A program made the translations under genes and the position numbers. From assembly GCA_030018805.1 (NCBI GenBank), contig JASEHL010000005.1, positions 1-38,755 on the forward strand: a stretch of DNA of 38,755 bases, given 5' to 3'. Below, piece by piece: positions 36,653 to 38,755 of this stretch. This stretch comes from Patescibacteria group bacterium (GTDB taxonomy: Bacteria > Patescibacteriota > Minisyncoccia > Moranbacterales > UBA11712). Under the pieces are notes generated by a model, which worked only from the letters and a program-made list of their open reading frames with translations, was not told the origin of the DNA and ran no database searches. Position 1 is the stretch's first letter, and each line of letters opens with the position of its first letter.

Positions 36653-38646
36653 TAGATAATAAACCCGGCGATGAGGAGCGCCACAATGTTGATGATTTTT
36701 ATCATTGGGTTGATGGCAGGGCCGGCCGTGTCTTTATACGGATCTCCAACTGTGTCCCCGGTGACAGCCGCTTGATGAGCTGGAGAGCCCTTGCCGCCGA
36801 AGTGTCCTTCCTCGATATATTTCTTAGCATTGTCCCAAGCGCCTCCTCCCGAAGTCATGGAAATGGCCACGAAAATTCCGGTGATGATGCAACCGACCAA
36901 AAGTCCGCCCAGCGCTTCAGGGCCAAGGAGGAATCCTATCAAAATCGGAGCGACAACCGGAAGAAGAGCCGGAACAATCATTTCTTTTATGGCGGCTTTT
37001 GTCACGATGTCGACACTCGTTGCGTAATCAGGCTTGGCTTCTCCTTCAAGAAGTCCTTTGATTTCGCGAAACTGGCGACGAACTTCTTCAACAACGGCGC
37101 TGGCCGCTTTTGAAACCGAGCGCATGCTGATGGAAGCAAAGAGATAAGGTATCATTCCTCCAATGAAAAGCCCGACCAGCACATTCACGTCATCGAGTTT
37201 GAAAATAACGTCTTTTCCTCCGCGTTCGGAAAGCTCCTGGACGTAGGAAGCGAACAAAACGACTGCCGCCAGGCCCGCCGAGGCGATGGCATAACCTTTC
37301 GTCACGGCCTTGGTTGTGTTCCCGACCGCGTCAAGAGCATCAGTCACCTTACGAACATCCTCGCTCATGCCGGACATCTCGGCGATTCCCCCGGCATTGT
37401 CCGTAATCGGTCCGAAAGAATCGATGGCAACGATTATACCCGTCATCGAAAGCATGCTCATGACGGCAACGGCTACGCCGTAAAGTCCTGCCAGCCAAAA
37501 CGAACCCAAGATTCCCGCCACAATCAAAATCACCGGCGCGGCGGTTGATTCCAAGCTCATGGCAAGACCCATGATGATGTTCGTTCCGTGTCCCGTTTTG
37601 GAAGCCTTGGCGATTTCCTTGACGGGCCTGTATTTTTTGGAAGTGTAGTATTCAGTAATAATTACCATTCCGGCTGTTACCAAAATTCCGATTGCCGAAG
37701 CGAGATACAGTTTTTCAAAAGAGAACAAACCGTTTTTTTCCATCAATTTTTTCGTGAGAGGATAAAAAGCAATAAGAGATATAACCGATGAAGCAATGAG
37801 TCCCTTGTAAAGCGCTCCCATAATATTCTTTTTCGTCCCCAAGCGGACGAAATAAATTCCGATTATGGAAGCAATAATTGAAACCGCGCCGATAAGAAGA
37901 GGATAGAAGATCGCGTTGGGAAACTTCGCGAAAGTAAGCGCGCCCAAAATCATCGCGGCGATAGCGGTGACGGCGTACGTTTCAAAAAGATCGGCTGCCA
38001 TTCCGGCGCAGTCCCCGACATTGTCCCCCACGTTGTCGGCAATCACGGCCGGATTGCGCGGGTCGTCTTCCGGGATTCCAGCTTCGATTTTTCCGACCAA
38101 ATCCGCTCCGACATCAGCCGCTTTAGTAAAAATTCCTCCGCCGAGGCGGGCAAAAACACTGATAAGACTTCCGCCAAAACCCACTCCAATAAGGGCTTTT
38201 ATGTCTTTAGTGAGGAAAAAGAATACCGAAACAACCAAAAGTCCGAGGCCGATGACAAGAAGACCGGTTACTGCGCCGCCCTTGAAGGCGACATTAAGTG
38301 CGTTTCGAAGGCCCTTTTTGGCGCCTTCAGCCGTCCGGACATTGGCTCGTACGGCCACGTACATTCCGACATATCCAGCCAGAGCCGAAGCGGCCGCGCC
38401 GACCAAAAATCCGATGGCAGTCTTGACTCCGAGAAAAAAGTACAAAATTACGGCGATTAAAATAGCGACGAAAGCGACGGTTTTATACTGGCGATTAAGA
38501 AAAGCCTTTGCGCCTTCCTTGATGGCGCCGGCAATTTCGACCATTTTTCCCTCCCCTTCGGGGAAATTGATCACCTTCCAGCTCAAATAGATCGCGAAAG
38601 CAATAGCAATGAGCGAGGCGGCGATGGGGTAGACTTCGATGTTCAT
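36652..38646 (-). CDS. hppA: membrane-bound pyrophosphatase, K+-independent H+-pumping type inferred
   Basis: [97 protein letters not shown]. Confidence 0.96.
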   Translation of the reverse strand: MNIEVYPIAASLIAIAFAIYLSWKVINFPEGEGKMVEIAGAIKEGAKAFLNRQYKTVAFVAILIAVILYFFLGVKTAIGFLVGAAASALAGYVGMYVAVRANVRTAEGAKKGLRNALNVAFKGGAVTGLLVIGLGLLVVSVFFFLTKDIKALIGVGFGGSLISVFARLGGGIFTKAADVGADLVGKIEAGIPEDDPRNPAVIADNVGDNVGDCAGMAADLFETYAVTAIAAMILGALTFAKFPNAIFYPLLIGAVSIIASIIGIYFVRLGTKKNIMGALYKGLIASSVISLIAFYPLTKKLMEKNGLFSFEKLYLASAIGILVTAGMVIITEYYTSKKYRPVKEIAKASKTGHGTNIIMGLAMSLESTAAPVILIVAGILGSFWLAGLYGVAVAVMSMLSMTGIIVAIDSFGPITDNAGGIAEMSGMSEDVRKVTDALDAVGNTTKAVTKGYAIASAGLAAVVLFASYVQELSERGGKDVIFKLDDVNVLVGLFIGGMIPYLFASISMRSVSKAASAVVEEVRRQFREIKGLLEGEAKPDYATSVDIVTKAAIKEMIVPALLPVVAPILIGFLLGPEALGGLLVGCIITGIFVAISMTSGGGAWDNAKKYIEEGHFGGKGSPAHQAAVTGDTVGDPYKDTAGPAINPMIKIINIVALLIAGFII

Positions 38647-38755
38647 TTGTTGGTATTAAGTAGTTAGCCTGCCTGCCGGCAGGTATTTGGTATTTTTATT
38701 TTGGAGTTAGTATAGAACACGACTAGAGCTACTTAACAATTTTCTAATAATTAAG

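Overview
This 38.8-kb window looks chromosomal and most likely comes from a Patescibacteria/CPR (Parcubacteria-like) genome; that is inferred from gene content and small-protein style, with no search run. Core genes include ftsH, tilS, a cytidylate-kinase-like gene, rpsA, gyrA, an rluA/rluD-family gene, HU, rny, gpmI, a family 4/5 UDG, clpP, tig and hppA, plus seven tRNAs and one tRNA remnant. The most interesting parts are: (1) a ~10-kb co-directional block after gyrA (about 12.3-22.3 kb) with eight VirB2/TrbC-like two-helix membrane modules spread over six proteins. Several modules are fused to extracellular domains: an M15-like peptidase-like tail, a BIG2 plus M64-like metalloprotease, and a Gly/Tyr-rich region. 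Two paralogous beta-rich TM proteins sit in the same block, and no T4SS ATPases are in the window. (2) A dispersed set of short degenerate tandem tracts with different units but mostly the same 7-nt period, several overlapping stop codons and one inside tilS. (3) A family of two-hairpin, closed-stem palindromic elements, one core of which sits in a broken tRNA. (4) A ~4.2-kb accessory island bounded by inverted repeats next to tRNA-Gly, carrying an ORF6N gene between ~42-bp direct repeats and two genes frameshifted at homopolymers. (5) A wHTH-MNT/HEPN pair with two operator-like sites two helical turns apart. (6) A long inverted repeat directly upstream of gyrA. All family calls come from reading motifs by eye.
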